Shown one piece after another: positions 27,683-36,848 of a DNA stretch of 64,000 bases. The position numbers were made by a program, and so were the translations under genes. Under the pieces are notes generated by a model. That model saw nothing but the letters and a program-made list of their open reading frames with translations. It did no database searches and was not told where the DNA came from. Each line of letters opens with the position of its first letter. Positions within the stretch are counted from its first letter, which is position 1. Origin of the DNA: Aquibium sp. ELW1220 (GTDB lineage: Bacteria > Pseudomonadota > Alphaproteobacteria > Rhizobiales > Rhizobiaceae); assembly GCF_030398385.1 (NCBI RefSeq), contig NZ_JAOAOQ010000004.1, positions 62,001-126,000 of the forward strand. The letters run 5' to 3'.

Positions 27683-28099
27683 ATGATGCCGTCCGCCGCT
27701 TCGCCTTCGGTCCAGCCCCGCGGTCCGCTGCACGGCAAAGCCGAGGCAGCCACAGTCGCGGCGAAAGCCTTCGCGCGGATCGCGGAAGCCTGGCGACTTC
27801 GAAACGAAGAGGCCGGCCGGTTGCTCGACGTGTCGGGACGCACCTGGAACCGCATGAAGACCGGCGATTGGAGCGGCAGGCTGTCGCAGGACCAGCTGCT
27901 TCGGGCGAGCGGCGTCATCGGTCTCTACAAGGCGCTGCATCTCTATTTCGGTGACGCGCTCGCCGACGACTGGGTGCGGCTGCCCAATGCCGGCCCAGCC
28001 TTCGCCAACCGAAGGCCGCTCGACGCGATGATCGAGGGCGGGCTGCCCGCCATCCTGTCGACGCGCGATTATGTCGACGCGCTGCGGGGCGGCGTTTGA
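27683..28099 (+). CDS. Xre/MbcA/ParS-type antitoxin
   Basis: The product has about 138 residues, with an N-terminal Xre-like DNA-binding region (EEAGRLLDVSGRTWNRMKTG) and a C-terminal DUF2384-type domain that ends GLPAILSTRDYVDALRGGV, the segment that plugs the RES toxin active site. The ATG at 27683 follows AAGGAG; ATGs at 27677 and 27686 are alternatives. Its stop overlaps the toxin start. Confidence 0.88.
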   Translation: MMPSAASPSVQPRGPLHGKAEAATVAAKAFARIAEAWRLRNEEAGRLLDVSGRTWNRMKTGDWSGRLSQDQLLRASGVIGLYKALHLYFGDALADDWVRLPNAGPAFANRRPLDAMIEGGLPAILSTRDYVDALRGGV

Positions 28100-28776
28100 T
28101 CCCGCCGCTCACCGCGATCGCGGAGCAGGCGACGGTCCGGCTGATCTCCACCGCCTATTTCAAGCCGCCGGTGCTGCGAGCGCTGGTGGACACGCAGGAG
28201 GAACTGGAACTGCTGGCGGAGATCGAGGGGCTGACCAACCGCCGGCTGAAGGCCCAGACGGTGGGCGCGGGCTCGCTCGACCCGCGCGAAACCGTGTTCC
28301 GAGCCTGGGGTCACACCTATATCAACGCCGCCTTCGCTTACACCCGCGCCGAGGGCAACCGCTTCAACGCCGGCGACCGCGGCGCCTGGTACTGCGCCTT
28401 CGACGAGTTGACCGCGCTGGCCGAGGTCGGATTCCACCGCACACGCGAGCTCGCGCGGATCGGCCGCTTCGAGGACGAGGCGGTCTACCAGTCGCTGCTC
28501 GCCGGCTTCATCGGCGACTTCCACGATCTGAGGACCCTTCCCGGGCCGCTCGACTGCCTGGGTGCCGACCCGGCCGAGGCTTATCCGGCCGGACAGGCGC
28601 TTGCGCGCGCACTGCGCGAGGAGGGCAGCCGCGGCCTGATCTACCCCTCTGCCCGCCGTCGCCGCGGCACCTGCCTCGTCGCCTTCGAGCCGCACAGCGT
28701 GCAGAACGTGCGCCCGGGCGCACGGTGGAAGCTCGTGTGGGAGGGCAGCGCGGACTATGCGGTGACGACGGACTGA
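28096..28776 (+). CDS. RES-domain toxin (NAD+ phosphorylase type)
   Basis: RES toxins such as MbcT break down NAD+ and stop growth. The 226-residue protein has the family's conserved positions: FRAWGHTY (Arg), the Tyr and Glu within RGAWYCAFDELTALAEV, and GLIYPSARRRRGTCLVAFE. It begins with TTG at 28096, sharing the TGA of the antitoxin (TTGA), so its translation is probably coupled. A palindromic repeat follows directly downstream. Confidence 0.88.
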   Translation: MIPPLTAIAEQATVRLISTAYFKPPVLRALVDTQEELELLAEIEGLTNRRLKAQTVGAGSLDPRETVFRAWGHTYINAAFAYTRAEGNRFNAGDRGAWYCAFDELTALAEVGFHRTRELARIGRFEDEAVYQSLLAGFIGDFHDLRTLPGPLDCLGADPAEAYPAGQALARALREEGSRGLIYPSARRRRGTCLVAFEPHSVQNVRPGARWKLVWEGSADYAVTTD

Positions 28777-28787
28777 GGTGGCGGCGG

Positions 28788-28932
28788 TCCCCCTCCCCCT
28801 TGTGGGGAGGGGTCAGGGGTGGGGGTCGGCCCGAAGGGCCAGACCTAGGACTCCGGGCAGCGCGCCGATGCGAATGTTCCTCCTGTCTCGCAGGCACCCC
28901 CACCTACATCCTCCCCACAAGGGGAAGGGGGA
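28788..28932. repeat. Palindromic intergenic repeat, copy 2
   Basis: The left arm starts TCCCCCTCCCCCTTGTGGGG and continues AGGGGTCAGGGGTGGGGGT; the right arm, from about 28896, is inverted and ends GGGGAAGGGGGA. The element lies between convergent genes (RES toxin and M42 peptidase). It belongs to the same family as copy 1 at 23528-23707, with a different centre. Confidence 0.75.
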
Positions 28933-28983
28933 CGCCGGCGTCGGCTCGTATTCAGGCACTGTAAGATCTGACGCCGAGGACGA

Positions 28984-30135
28984 TCAGGCCCCGCCCTGCC
29001 CCTCGCCCGAACTCCCGTCGTGCGGCGCGCTGGGCTGCTCGGTGAAGCCGGTCATGCCCGAGATCTCCTCGATGTCGCGCTTGATCTCCAGCGGGCTGGT
29101 CACATAGGCGGTGATGAGTTCGGCGATCGAAACAAGCGCGTCCATGTGGATGCGCTCGTAGCCGTGCGAGGCGTCGACACCGAAAGCGATCAGTGCGGTT
29201 CGGACGTCGTGGCCGGCCTCCACCGCCGAGGCGGAGTCGGAACGGTAGAAGCGGAAGATGTCGCGCTGCATCGGGATCTCGTACTCGCGGCAGAGGTCGA
29301 TCAGCTTCTTGGTGAGGTGGTAGTCGAAGGGGCCGGTCTGGTCGGCCATGGCGATGGTGACGCCGAACTCGGACGAGTTCTGACCCGGCGCGGTGGTGCC
29401 GTTGTCGACGGCCACCATCGAGGCCACCTCGGGCGCGACGATCGCGGTCGCGCCGACGCCCACCTCCTCGGCGATCGTGAACAGCCAGTGGATGTCGACC
29501 GGCGTGCGCGCCTGTGCCCGCTCCATCGCTGCGAGTGCAGCCAGCGAGGCGGCGACGCCGGCCTTGTCGTCGAGATGGCGCGAGACGATGAAGCCATTGT
29601 CCATGAACTCGGTCTCGGGATCGATGGCGACGATGTCGCCGATGTCGATGCCGAGCGCCAGCGTCTCCGCCTTGCTCGTGGTCCGCGCATCGATCCGCAG
29701 CTCGATGTGCGCCCAGTCGACCGGCTGGGTGTCGACGCCCTCGTTGAAGGTGTGGCCGGACGCCATCAGGGGCAGGATGGAGCCGCGATACCTGCCATCG
29801 TAGGAATAGATGTTGGCACGCGCGCCCTCCGCGAACCGCGACGACCAGTGGCCGATCGGCACGAGTTCGAGTCGTCCGTTGTCCTTCACGCGCTTCACCT
29901 GCGCGCCGAGCGTATCGAGATGGGTGATGATCGCCCGGGCGCCCTGGCGGCGGCTGCCCTGCCGCACCGCCCGGATCGCGCCGCGCCGGGTCAGTTCGAC
30001 GCTCATGCCGAGACGCTCGAGTTCGCGCGAGACATGGCGCACGACGGTGTCGGTGAAGCCGGTCGGGCTGTCGATCGCAAGCAGCGCCTTCAGCTGCGCC
30101 GCGAGGTAGTCGGTGTCGATCTCTAGCCTGGTCAC
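28984..30135 (-). CDS. M42-family peptidase of the NAGGN osmolyte cluster
   Basis: The 383-residue co-catalytic zinc aminopeptidase-like protein has THLDTLG, RHLDDKAG, AEEVGVGA and a C-terminal SHGYERIH metal-binding pattern. It overlaps ngg by 4 bases (ATGA) and matches the M42 enzyme that accompanies asnO-ngg in many bacteria. It may degrade or remodel the dipeptide osmolyte when stress ends; that role is inferred. Confidence 0.9.
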   Translation of the reverse strand: MTRLEIDTDYLAAQLKALLAIDSPTGFTDTVVRHVSRELERLGMSVELTRRGAIRAVRQGSRRQGARAIITHLDTLGAQVKRVKDNGRLELVPIGHWSSRFAEGARANIYSYDGRYRGSILPLMASGHTFNEGVDTQPVDWAHIELRIDARTTSKAETLALGIDIGDIVAIDPETEFMDNGFIVSRHLDDKAGVAASLAALAAMERAQARTPVDIHWLFTIAEEVGVGATAIVAPEVASMVAVDNGTTAPGQNSSEFGVTIAMADQTGPFDYHLTKKLIDLCREYEIPMQRDIFRFYRSDSASAVEAGHDVRTALIAFGVDASHGYERIHMDALVSIAELITAYVTSPLEIKRDIEEISGMTGFTEQPSAPHDGSSGEGQGGA

Positions 30136-31961
30136 GTCGCCTGCTCCAGGCGGCCGGACGGCGAGTGCGACGCCGGGATCGGCCGCGAATGCGGAAAGAG
30201 GAGGTCGACGAAGCGCTGCGCCGTCGGTTGCGGTTCGTGGTTGGCGAGCCCGGGCCGCTCGTTGGCCTCGATGAAGACGTAGTCCGGCTCGGTCGGGCGC
30301 CGGACCATGAAATCGATACCGACGACCGGGATCTTGATGGCGCGCGCCGCCGTGCAGGCGGCATCCACCAGTCGCGGATGCACGATGCCGGTGACGTCAT
30401 GGATCGAGCCGCCGGTATGCAGGTTCGCCGTCTTGCGAACGACGATCTCGCGGCCGGCTTCGAGCACCGTCTCCAGCGAAAGACCCTGCCCCGCCAGGCA
30501 CCGCTCGGCATCGGCATCGATCGGAATGGCACTCTCGCCGCCCGTCGCGGCGGCGCGACGCCGCGACTGCCGCTCGACAAGCCAGCGGACGTCGTGCTCG
30601 CCATCGCCGACGACACAGGGCGGACGCCGTACTGCTGCGGCGACCAGCTTGTAGTCGATGACGACGAGGCGCAGGTCCTCGCCCTGGAAGCAGGCCTCGA
30701 GCAGCACCCTGTCGCAGACCTCGCGCGCCGAGCGGATGGCCCTGCGCGTATCCTCCAGCGTTTCCAGCCCGACCGACACGCCCCGCCCCTGCTCGCCGCG
30801 CGCCGGCTTGACCACGACGCTGCCATGCCTGGCGAGGAACGCGTCGATCGCCTCGTCGCCATCGCTCTCGACCGCGATCTGGTCGGGCACCTTGAGCCGG
30901 GCGCGCTCGACCACGCGGCGCGTCACGGCCTTGTCGTCGCAGATCGATACCGCCACGCCGGAGGTCATCTCCGACAGGCTCTCGCGGCAATGCACCGAGC
31001 GCCCGCCATAGGCGAGGCTGAAGAAGCCGCCGGCCGCATCGGTCACCTCGACCTGGATACCGCGCCGACGTGCCTCGTCGACGATGATGCGCGCGTAGGG
31101 ATTGAGTTCGTCATAGCCTTCGATCGGGGCGGCGAAGAGCCGCTCGTTGATCGGGTTCTTGCGCTTGACGGCGAAGATCGGCACGCGGCGGAAGCCGAGC
31201 TTCTCGTAGAGGGCGATGGCCTGGTCGTTGTCGTGCATGACCGACAGGTCCATGAACGCCGCACCCCGCGCCTGGAAATGCTCGGCCAGCCGGCGCACCA
31301 GCATCTCGCCGACACCCGGGTGACGGCACTGGGGATCGACGGCCAGGCACCAGAGCGAGGAGCCGCGCTCCGGATCGCCGAACAGCCGCTGGTGATCGAC
31401 GCCCGTCACGGTGCCGATCACGTCGCCGGTGGTCTCGTCCTCGGCAACGAAATAGGTGATCGCGCGGCTGTCGCGGTTGGCCCAGAAGAATTCGGGGCTC
31501 ACGGTCACCATGTTGCGCGCCGCATAGATGGTGTTCACGGCATCGGCGTCGACCTGCGAGGCGAGGCGGCGGATGAAGAAGCTCTTCGGCTTGCGCCGGC
31601 TCGCCCGGTAGGTCGACAGGTCGAGGCGATAGGTGTGCGAGGGGTCGAGGAAGGTCTCCTGCGGCGCAAGCGCCAGGAGCACGTGCGGATCCCGCACGTA
31701 GAAGGCAATGTCGCGCCGCTTGTCGCCCTCATGCGACAGGGCGTCCACGATCGACGGATTGTCGGGATAGGTCTGCGAGAACAGGAGCCGCCCCCAGCCG
31801 CAGTCGAGCGCGACCGACTGGCGCGTCGGCCCGGCTTCCCCGGCATGCGGACCGATCGGCGGCTTCTGCGATTCGCTGCGCAGCCGCTTGAGCCGGTGGC
31901 CGAGCGCCAGTTCGGCCTTCCCGGTGTTGCGGCGGGGCTCCGCCGTCTTGATCTTGGCCAT
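30132..31961 (-). CDS. ngg: N-acetylglutaminylglutamine synthetase
   Basis: The 609-residue two-domain enzyme has a GNAT acetyltransferase module (about residues 110-290, with LAVDPQCRHPGVGEMLVRRL) and a C-terminal ATP-grasp ligase (VVVKPARGEQGRGVSVG and FIEANERPG). It builds N-acetylglutaminylglutamine, the precursor of NAGGN, which accumulates under osmotic stress in Sinorhizobium and Pseudomonas. The ATG at 31961 lies 5 bases after asnO. Confidence 0.93.
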   Translation of the reverse strand: MAKIKTAEPRRNTGKAELALGHRLKRLRSESQKPPIGPHAGEAGPTRQSVALDCGWGRLLFSQTYPDNPSIVDALSHEGDKRRDIAFYVRDPHVLLALAPQETFLDPSHTYRLDLSTYRASRRKPKSFFIRRLASQVDADAVNTIYAARNMVTVSPEFFWANRDSRAITYFVAEDETTGDVIGTVTGVDHQRLFGDPERGSSLWCLAVDPQCRHPGVGEMLVRRLAEHFQARGAAFMDLSVMHDNDQAIALYEKLGFRRVPIFAVKRKNPINERLFAAPIEGYDELNPYARIIVDEARRRGIQVEVTDAAGGFFSLAYGGRSVHCRESLSEMTSGVAVSICDDKAVTRRVVERARLKVPDQIAVESDGDEAIDAFLARHGSVVVKPARGEQGRGVSVGLETLEDTRRAIRSAREVCDRVLLEACFQGEDLRLVVIDYKLVAAAVRRPPCVVGDGEHDVRWLVERQSRRRAAATGGESAIPIDADAERCLAGQGLSLETVLEAGREIVVRKTANLHTGGSIHDVTGIVHPRLVDAACTAARAIKIPVVGIDFMVRRPTEPDYVFIEANERPGLANHEPQPTAQRFVDLLFPHSRPIPASHSPSGRLEQAT

Positions 31962-31966
31962 CGTGG

Positions 31967-33742
31967 TCAGATCCCGTGCGTCTGGAGCCACAGTTCCAGC
32001 AGGCCCGCCTGCCAGAGTTCGGAGCCCTGCAGGGGCGTGATGTGGTCGGAGGGATTCTCGAACAGCGTGTCGAGCCACTCCCGCCGGAACAGGCCCCTCT
32101 CGCGCGCGGCCTGCGAGGAGAGCGCGTCACGCACCAGATCGAGATAGGGTCCGTCGACATATTTGAGCTGCGGCACCGGGAAGTAGCCCTTCTTCCGGTC
32201 GATCACCTCCGACGGAACGATCCGCCGTGCCACGTCCTTCAGCACGCCCTTGCCGCCGTCGCGGATCTTCTCTTCCGGCGGGATGAGGGCGGCGAGTTCG
32301 ACGAGTTCGTGATCGAGGAACGGCACGCGCGCCTCGAGCCCCCAGGCCATGGTCATGTTGTCGACGCGCTTGACCGGGTCGTCGACGAGCATGACCGTCG
32401 AATCGAGCCGCAGCGCCCGGTCGACAGGCGTATCGGCACCGGCCCGCAGCAGCCGCTCGGCGATGAAGTCGCGGCTGTGATCCTTGCCGTCGATCCAGTC
32501 GGGCGCGAGCTGCGTCTTCAGCGTCGCGTGATCCCGGTCGAGGAAAACCCGGGCATAGTCGCCCACCACGTCGTTCGAATTTATCAGCGGCGGATACCAG
32601 TGATAGCCGCCGAAGATCTCGTCGGCACCCTGCCCCGACTGGACGACCTTGATGTGCTTGGAAACTTCCTTGGACAGCAGGTAGAAGCCGACATTGTCGT
32701 AAGAGACCATCGGCTCCGACATCGCCGCAAACGTGCCCGGCAGCGCGTCCATCAGCTGGTCCGACGGCACGAAGATCTTGTGATGCTTCGTCCCGTAGCG
32801 CTCTGCGATCAGGTCGGAATAGACGAACTCGTCGCCCTTCTCGCCATTGGCCTCCTCGAAGCCGACGGAGAAGCTCATCAGCCCGTGCTGGCCGGCCTCG
32901 GCGAGCAGTCCGACGATCAGCGAGGAATCGACGCCGCCGGACAAGAGCACGCCGACCGGCACGTCGGCGACCATGCGCCGCTTGACCGCGAGCCTGAGCG
33001 CGTCGAGCACACGGTCGGCCCACTCCTCGCGCGAGACGGCTGCGTCGCGCGGGTCGCGTCCGAAGGGCGGGTTCCAGTAGATGTTGTCCCGGGTCGTACC
33101 ATCGGGCTCGATGACGCGGATGGTGGCCGGCGGTAGCTTGCGCACGCCCGCGATGACGGTGCGCGGCGGCGGCACAACGGCGTGGAAGCTCATGTAGTGG
33201 TGCAGCGCCACCCGGTCGATCGACGTATCGACGTCGCCCGCGGCCAGGAGTGCCGGCAGGAAGGAGGAGAAGCGGATGCGGCCGGCGGTCTCTGCGAGAT
33301 AGAGCGGCTTGATGCCGAAGCGGTCGCGCGCCATCACGATGCGGCCCGTCTCGCGCTCCTGCAGCACGAAGGCGAACATGCCGTGGAAGCGCTCCACGCA
33401 GCCCTCGCCCCATTCGCGCCAGGCTTTCAGGATCACTTCCGTGTCGCCCGTGGAGAAGAAGGAGTAGCCTTTCTGCTCCAGTTCGGCGCGCAGTTCCGGA
33501 TAGTTGTAGATGCAGCCGTTGAAGGCGATGGTGAGGCCGAGGCCCGAATCGACCATCGGCTGCTGCGCGCGCTCCGAGAGATCGATGATCTTGAGCCTGC
33601 GATGCCCGAAGCCGGCATTTCCGTGGATGACGAGCCCGGCCCCGTCCGGACCTCTCGGCGCCATCATGTCCGTCATCTTCGCAATCGCGATCGGAGACGG
33701 CGCCTGGCCGTCCAGTCTTATTTCACCACAAATTCCGCACAT
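31967..33742 (-). CDS. asnO: N-acetylglutaminylglutamine amidotransferase (asparagine synthetase-like)
   Basis: The 591-residue class II glutamine amidotransferase has the nucleophile Cys2 (MCGICGE) and a synthetase domain with the PP-loop SGGVDSS. Together with ngg it forms the terminal amide of the compatible solute NAGGN. It leads the operon asnO-ngg-M42 and is divergent from a MarR regulator, with an inverted repeat between them. Confidence 0.93.
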   Translation of the reverse strand: MCGICGEIRLDGQAPSPIAIAKMTDMMAPRGPDGAGLVIHGNAGFGHRRLKIIDLSERAQQPMVDSGLGLTIAFNGCIYNYPELRAELEQKGYSFFSTGDTEVILKAWREWGEGCVERFHGMFAFVLQERETGRIVMARDRFGIKPLYLAETAGRIRFSSFLPALLAAGDVDTSIDRVALHHYMSFHAVVPPPRTVIAGVRKLPPATIRVIEPDGTTRDNIYWNPPFGRDPRDAAVSREEWADRVLDALRLAVKRRMVADVPVGVLLSGGVDSSLIVGLLAEAGQHGLMSFSVGFEEANGEKGDEFVYSDLIAERYGTKHHKIFVPSDQLMDALPGTFAAMSEPMVSYDNVGFYLLSKEVSKHIKVVQSGQGADEIFGGYHWYPPLINSNDVVGDYARVFLDRDHATLKTQLAPDWIDGKDHSRDFIAERLLRAGADTPVDRALRLDSTVMLVDDPVKRVDNMTMAWGLEARVPFLDHELVELAALIPPEEKIRDGGKGVLKDVARRIVPSEVIDRKKGYFPVPQLKYVDGPYLDLVRDALSSQAARERGLFRREWLDTLFENPSDHITPLQGSELWQAGLLELWLQTHGI

Positions 33743-33807
33743 CGACGCGTGCTCGAGCCTCCGTTGTCATTGACCTTGTCTTTGTCGCTGCATTCATTAT
33801 AACCCTA

Positions 33808-33827
33808 ATCATTAGAAGTCAAATGAT
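33808..33827. promoter_or_regulatory. AT-rich inverted repeat between asnO and marR
   Basis: ATCATT (33808-33813) and AATGAT (33822-33827) flank 8 bases within a markedly AT-rich 99-base divergent region. This fits a MarR operator and promoters in both directions. Confidence 0.5.
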
Positions 33828-33841
33828 AAGGCGACACGTCC

Positions 33842-34327
33842 ATGAGCGACGAACTGGCGAACGTGCCGGAACAGGAAGGGTTCCACCCGCAGCAGGATCT
33901 GGGCGGCGAGTTCAGGACTTTGATGAAGGCGGTGCGCCGGATCGTGCGCGCCAACGACGTGCGCTCGCGGGCGCTGGCACGCGCCAGCGGCCTCACCGCA
34001 CCGCAGCTGGCCGTGCTGACGGGCGTGGTGGAACTGGGCGAGGTGACGACGAACGCGCTGTCGGACTACGCCGATCTGAGCCCCGCCACGGTGGTGATGA
34101 TCCTGGAGAACCTGGAGGGTCGTGCCATCGTCGAGCGCTACCGTTCCACGACGGACCGGCGGGTCGTCTACACGCGCCTGACGGAAAAGGGCCGCACGAT
34201 GGTCACGTCGGCACCGCTCTCCTTCGGGGAGGCCTTCGCGGGCCGATACGCAGCACTTCCGGCCGAGAAGCGGCGGGTCATCCTGGAAGGATTGACGGAG
34301 ACTGCACGGCTGATGGAACGCCAGTAG
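33842..34327 (+). CDS. MarR-family regulator beside the NAGGN operon
   Basis: The 161-residue winged-helix regulator has a recognition helix in LSPATVVMILENLEG and a wing at STTDRRVVYTRLTEKG. Its divergent position relative to asnO suggests that it controls the NAGGN operon and itself. The inducing signal is unknown. Confidence 0.85.
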   Translation: MSDELANVPEQEGFHPQQDLGGEFRTLMKAVRRIVRANDVRSRALARASGLTAPQLAVLTGVVELGEVTTNALSDYADLSPATVVMILENLEGRAIVERYRSTTDRRVVYTRLTEKGRTMVTSAPLSFGEAFAGRYAALPAEKRRVILEGLTETARLMERQ

Positions 34328-34339
34328 CGCGGCAGCGGC

Positions 34340-34699
34340 TCAGAACAGCCGCCCGCCGTCCGGTACCTTGAGGTCGATCGCCGCCAGCACGACGGCGCCC
34401 TCCTCGTCGGGAAACCCGAGCGTCAGCACTTCCGACATGAACTTGCCGATCTGGCGCGGCGGAAAATTGACGACCGCCATCACCTGCCGGCCGACGAGCT
34501 GCTCGGGGCTGTAGTACTTGGTGATCTGCGCCGACGACTTCTTGACGCCGATCGCCGGCCCGAAGTCGATCTTCAGCTTGATCGCCGGCTTGCGTGCCTC
34601 CGGAAAGGGTTCGGCCTCGACGATCGTGCCGGCGCGGATGTCGACGCGGTCGAAATCCGCGAAGGTGATGTCGGGCTTGCGCTCGGAACCGGCCGGCAC
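34340..34699 (-). CDS. csaA: CsaA-like tRNA-binding domain protein
   Basis: The 119-residue OB-fold protein has [20 protein letters not shown] and [10 protein letters not shown], the EMAP/tRNA-binding signature of CsaA, reported to have chaperone activity and to bind tRNA-like structures. I place the start at GTG 34699, two bases after the stop of the YbjN gene; no ATG fits. The two genes are probably translated together. Confidence 0.85.
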   Translation of the reverse strand: MPAGSERKPDITFADFDRVDIRAGTIVEAEPFPEARKPAIKLKIDFGPAIGVKKSSAQITKYYSPEQLVGRQVMAVVNFPPRQIGKFMSEVLTLGFPDEEGAVVLAAIDLKVPDGGRLF

Positions 34700-34701
34700 G
34701 G

Positions 34702-35202
34702 TCAGGCCGTCCCGTGCGTCTCGAACAGCACGCTCTGCAAGGCATCGCGTGCCGACACGCCCGACCACACCACGAACTGGAACGCCTGGAAGTAGCATTC
34801 GCAGGCTTCGAGCGCGGTCGACAGCAGCACCTCGACCTGCTGGCCGGTCGGCTCGACGCCGCCGTTGAGCATCAGCGCCTGCCGGAACATGATGGCGCCC
34901 TCCTGCTCCCAGAGATCGAAGTGGCCGAACAGCATCTGCTCGTTGATCAGCGCGAGCAGCCGCATGACCTCGGTCACCCGCGGTTCGGAAACCTTGATGT
35001 CGAAGGCGCAGGCGAGATGCAGCGCCTCGAAGTCCTCCATCCAGGAGAACGAGATGTGATAATCGGTCCAGTTGCCCGCGACCGAGATAGCGATCTCGTC
35101 GTCGCCGGCCCTCTCGAAGGCCCATTCGTTGGCATTGGCGACCGCCTCGATCACATCCACGGGATGTGCTTCGCGGGACAGGTCGATTTCCAGAAGGCTC
35201 AT
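34702..35202 (-). CDS. YbjN-domain protein
   Basis: The 166-residue protein has a YbjN/type III secretion chaperone-like fold, with [19 protein letters not shown] and [19 protein letters not shown]. Family members have been linked to stress and surface traits, but the molecular role is unknown. It precedes csaA by two bases. Confidence 0.85.
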   Translation of the reverse strand: MSLLEIDLSREAHPVDVIEAVANANEWAFERAGDDEIAISVAGNWTDYHISFSWMEDFEALHLACAFDIKVSEPRVTEVMRLLALINEQMLFGHFDLWEQEGAIMFRQALMLNGGVEPTGQQVEVLLSTALEACECYFQAFQFVVWSGVSARDALQSVLFETHGTA

Positions 35203-35534
35203 GGTTGCTTCCTGTGGCTATGGGAGCGCCGTTCGCGCGCTCCACCGGAAACGCACGTGACGCGACGACGAACGGGGACGGACAACGAAGGCCTCATACC
35301 TCCACCCGGGCCACCCCTGCCCGGCGCATGCTCGAATCATGCTGTAGATTCAGTGTATTGATGCGAGGACACGGTGCCAGCGGTTTTTTCGTGGCGGGCG
35401 ATCGGGGGTGTGGATAGATCATGCGCCGGCTTGCTGCATCGCAGCGTAAGCGATTCAGCGCGAAGGTCTTTTCGTGCTTGGGCGCCTGTGGACAGACCGG
35501 CGATTTTTTTCGCGCAGAACGGGCGCGGTGACCC
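35203..35534. other. Gene-free region between ubiK and ybjN
   Basis: These 332 bases contain AT-richer stretches near 35330-35420 and 35500-35515 and two DnaA-box-like words (TGTGGATAG at 35409 and TGTGGACAG at 35487). No gene is evident. The ybjN promoter should lie here. Confidence 0.5.
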
Positions 35535-35816
35535 TCAGTCGCGGGTTTCGGCAGCGCCGCCGGTCAGCGAGGCCACCTTCGCCTCGAGTTCGTCGAGGCG
35601 TGCGGCAAGCTTCTTGTTCTCCGCGCGCGCCTTCACCGCCATGTCGCGCATCGCCTCGAACTCTTCGCGCTGGACCATGTCCATTGAGTTGAGAACCCGC
35701 TCGGCCTGCCCGCGGAAGGCTGTCTCCATCTCCCGCCGCACGCCCTGCGCCGCTCCGGCGGCGTCCGTCATCAGCTTTGCCAAATCGTCCAGGATGCGGT
35801 TCGGTCCGGTGGTCAT
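35535..35816 (-). CDS. ubiK: UbiK/BMFP-family accessory factor
   Basis: The 93-residue protein has an amphipathic N-terminal half (MTTGPNRILDDLAKLMTDAAG) and a C-terminal coiled coil (about residues 50-85, EEFEAMRDMAVKARAENKKLA). This is the UbiK/YqiC pattern; UbiK assists ubiquinone synthesis in proteobacteria and forms trimers. It is divergent from lgt. Confidence 0.85.
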   Translation of the reverse strand: MTTGPNRILDDLAKLMTDAAGAAQGVRREMETAFRGQAERVLNSMDMVQREEFEAMRDMAVKARAENKKLAARLDELEAKVASLTGGAAETRD

Positions 35817-35975
35817 GGCGTCGGCCTCTTCGGTTTGCGCAGCCGCTTCGCATGCGGCCGCGTGATAGTGAACTAGGCACGCGGCGGCCGCATTGCAAGA
35901 CGCATCGCAGCCCGGCGCGGGCCTCGGCCCATCCGTCGCAGCGGCCCGGCTTGACCTTTCCGCCCGGCTTCGACC

Positions 35976-36848
35976 ATGGTCCGCCCGCCGCAACAAGCCC
36001 GGACGGACGCTTTGGAACATCTTCTCCTGCCGCTTGCGGCCCTGCCCTTTCCCGACATCGATCCGGTGATCGTCCAGCTCGGTCCGCTCGCCATCCACTG
36101 GTACGGGCTGGGCTATGTCGTCGGCATCCTCTTTGCCTGGTGGTACGCCAAGCGGCTGCTGGCGAACGCCGCGCTCTGGCGGGACCATCAGCCGCCCATG
36201 AAGCCGGACGACCTCGACGACTTCATCCTCTGGGCGGCGATCGGCATCGTGCTCGGCGGACGGATCGGCTACATCCTGTTCTACGACCTGGCGCGCTACA
36301 TCGAGAACCCGCTCGCCATCCTGGCCGTCTGGGAAGGCGGCATGTCCTTCCATGGCGGCTTCCTGGGCACCACCGTCGCCATGATGCTGTTCGCCCGGTC
36401 CCGCGGCGCCGGGATCTGGAGCATGTTCGACGTCGTGGCCGCGGGCGTGCCCGTCGGCCTCGGGCTGGTCCGCGTGGCCAACTTCATCAATTCGGAACTC
36501 TGGGGCCGGGCGACCGACGTGCCCTGGGCCTTCGTCTTCCCCAACGGCGGCGAGGTGCCGCGCCATCCGAGCCAGCTCTACGAGGCGGCGCTCGAGGGGC
36601 TCGTTCTCTTCCTCGTGCTGCGCCTGCTCACCCACGGCTTCATGAAGCTGAAGAGTCCGGGCTTCGTGGCCGGTGCCTTCGTGGCCGGCTACGGCCTGTC
36701 GCGAATCGTGGTGGAGTTTTTCCGCGAACCCGACGCCCAGCTCGGCTACCTCTTCGGCGGCTGGCTGACGATGGGCATGGTGCTGTCGGTGCCGATGGTG
36801 CTCATCGGCGTTTGGGCGATGGTGCGCGCCCGCAGCGCGGCGGCATGA
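35976..36848 (+). CDS. lgt: Prolipoprotein diacylglyceryl transferase
   Basis: Lgt moves diacylglyceryl from phosphatidylglycerol to the lipobox Cys of prolipoproteins in the inner membrane. The 290-residue protein has about seven membrane segments and the motifs [21 protein letters not shown] and RHPSQLYEA. Its stop overlaps the start of the methyltransferase gene (ATGA). The order lgt - MidA-like methyltransferase - pgeF is familiar in alphaproteobacteria. Confidence 0.96.
   Translation: MVRPPQQARTDALEHLLLPLAALPFPDIDPVIVQLGPLAIHWYGLGYVVGILFAWWYAKRLLANAALWRDHQPPMKPDDLDDFILWAAIGIVLGGRIGYILFYDLARYIENPLAILAVWEGGMSFHGGFLGTTVAMMLFARSRGAGIWSMFDVVAAGVPVGLGLVRVANFINSELWGRATDVPWAFVFPNGGEVPRHPSQLYEAALEGLVLFLVLRLLTHGFMKLKSPGFVAGAFVAGYGLSRIVVEFFREPDAQLGYLFGGWLTMGMVLSVPMVLIGVWAMVRARSAAA

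Noticed and set aside
35409-35495. Two DnaA-box-like words that might mark a replication origin
   Set aside because: Only two imperfect matches (TGTGGATAG and TGTGGACAG) are present, without a DnaA-box cluster or unwinding region, and the usual alphaproteobacterial origin neighbours such as hemE are absent.
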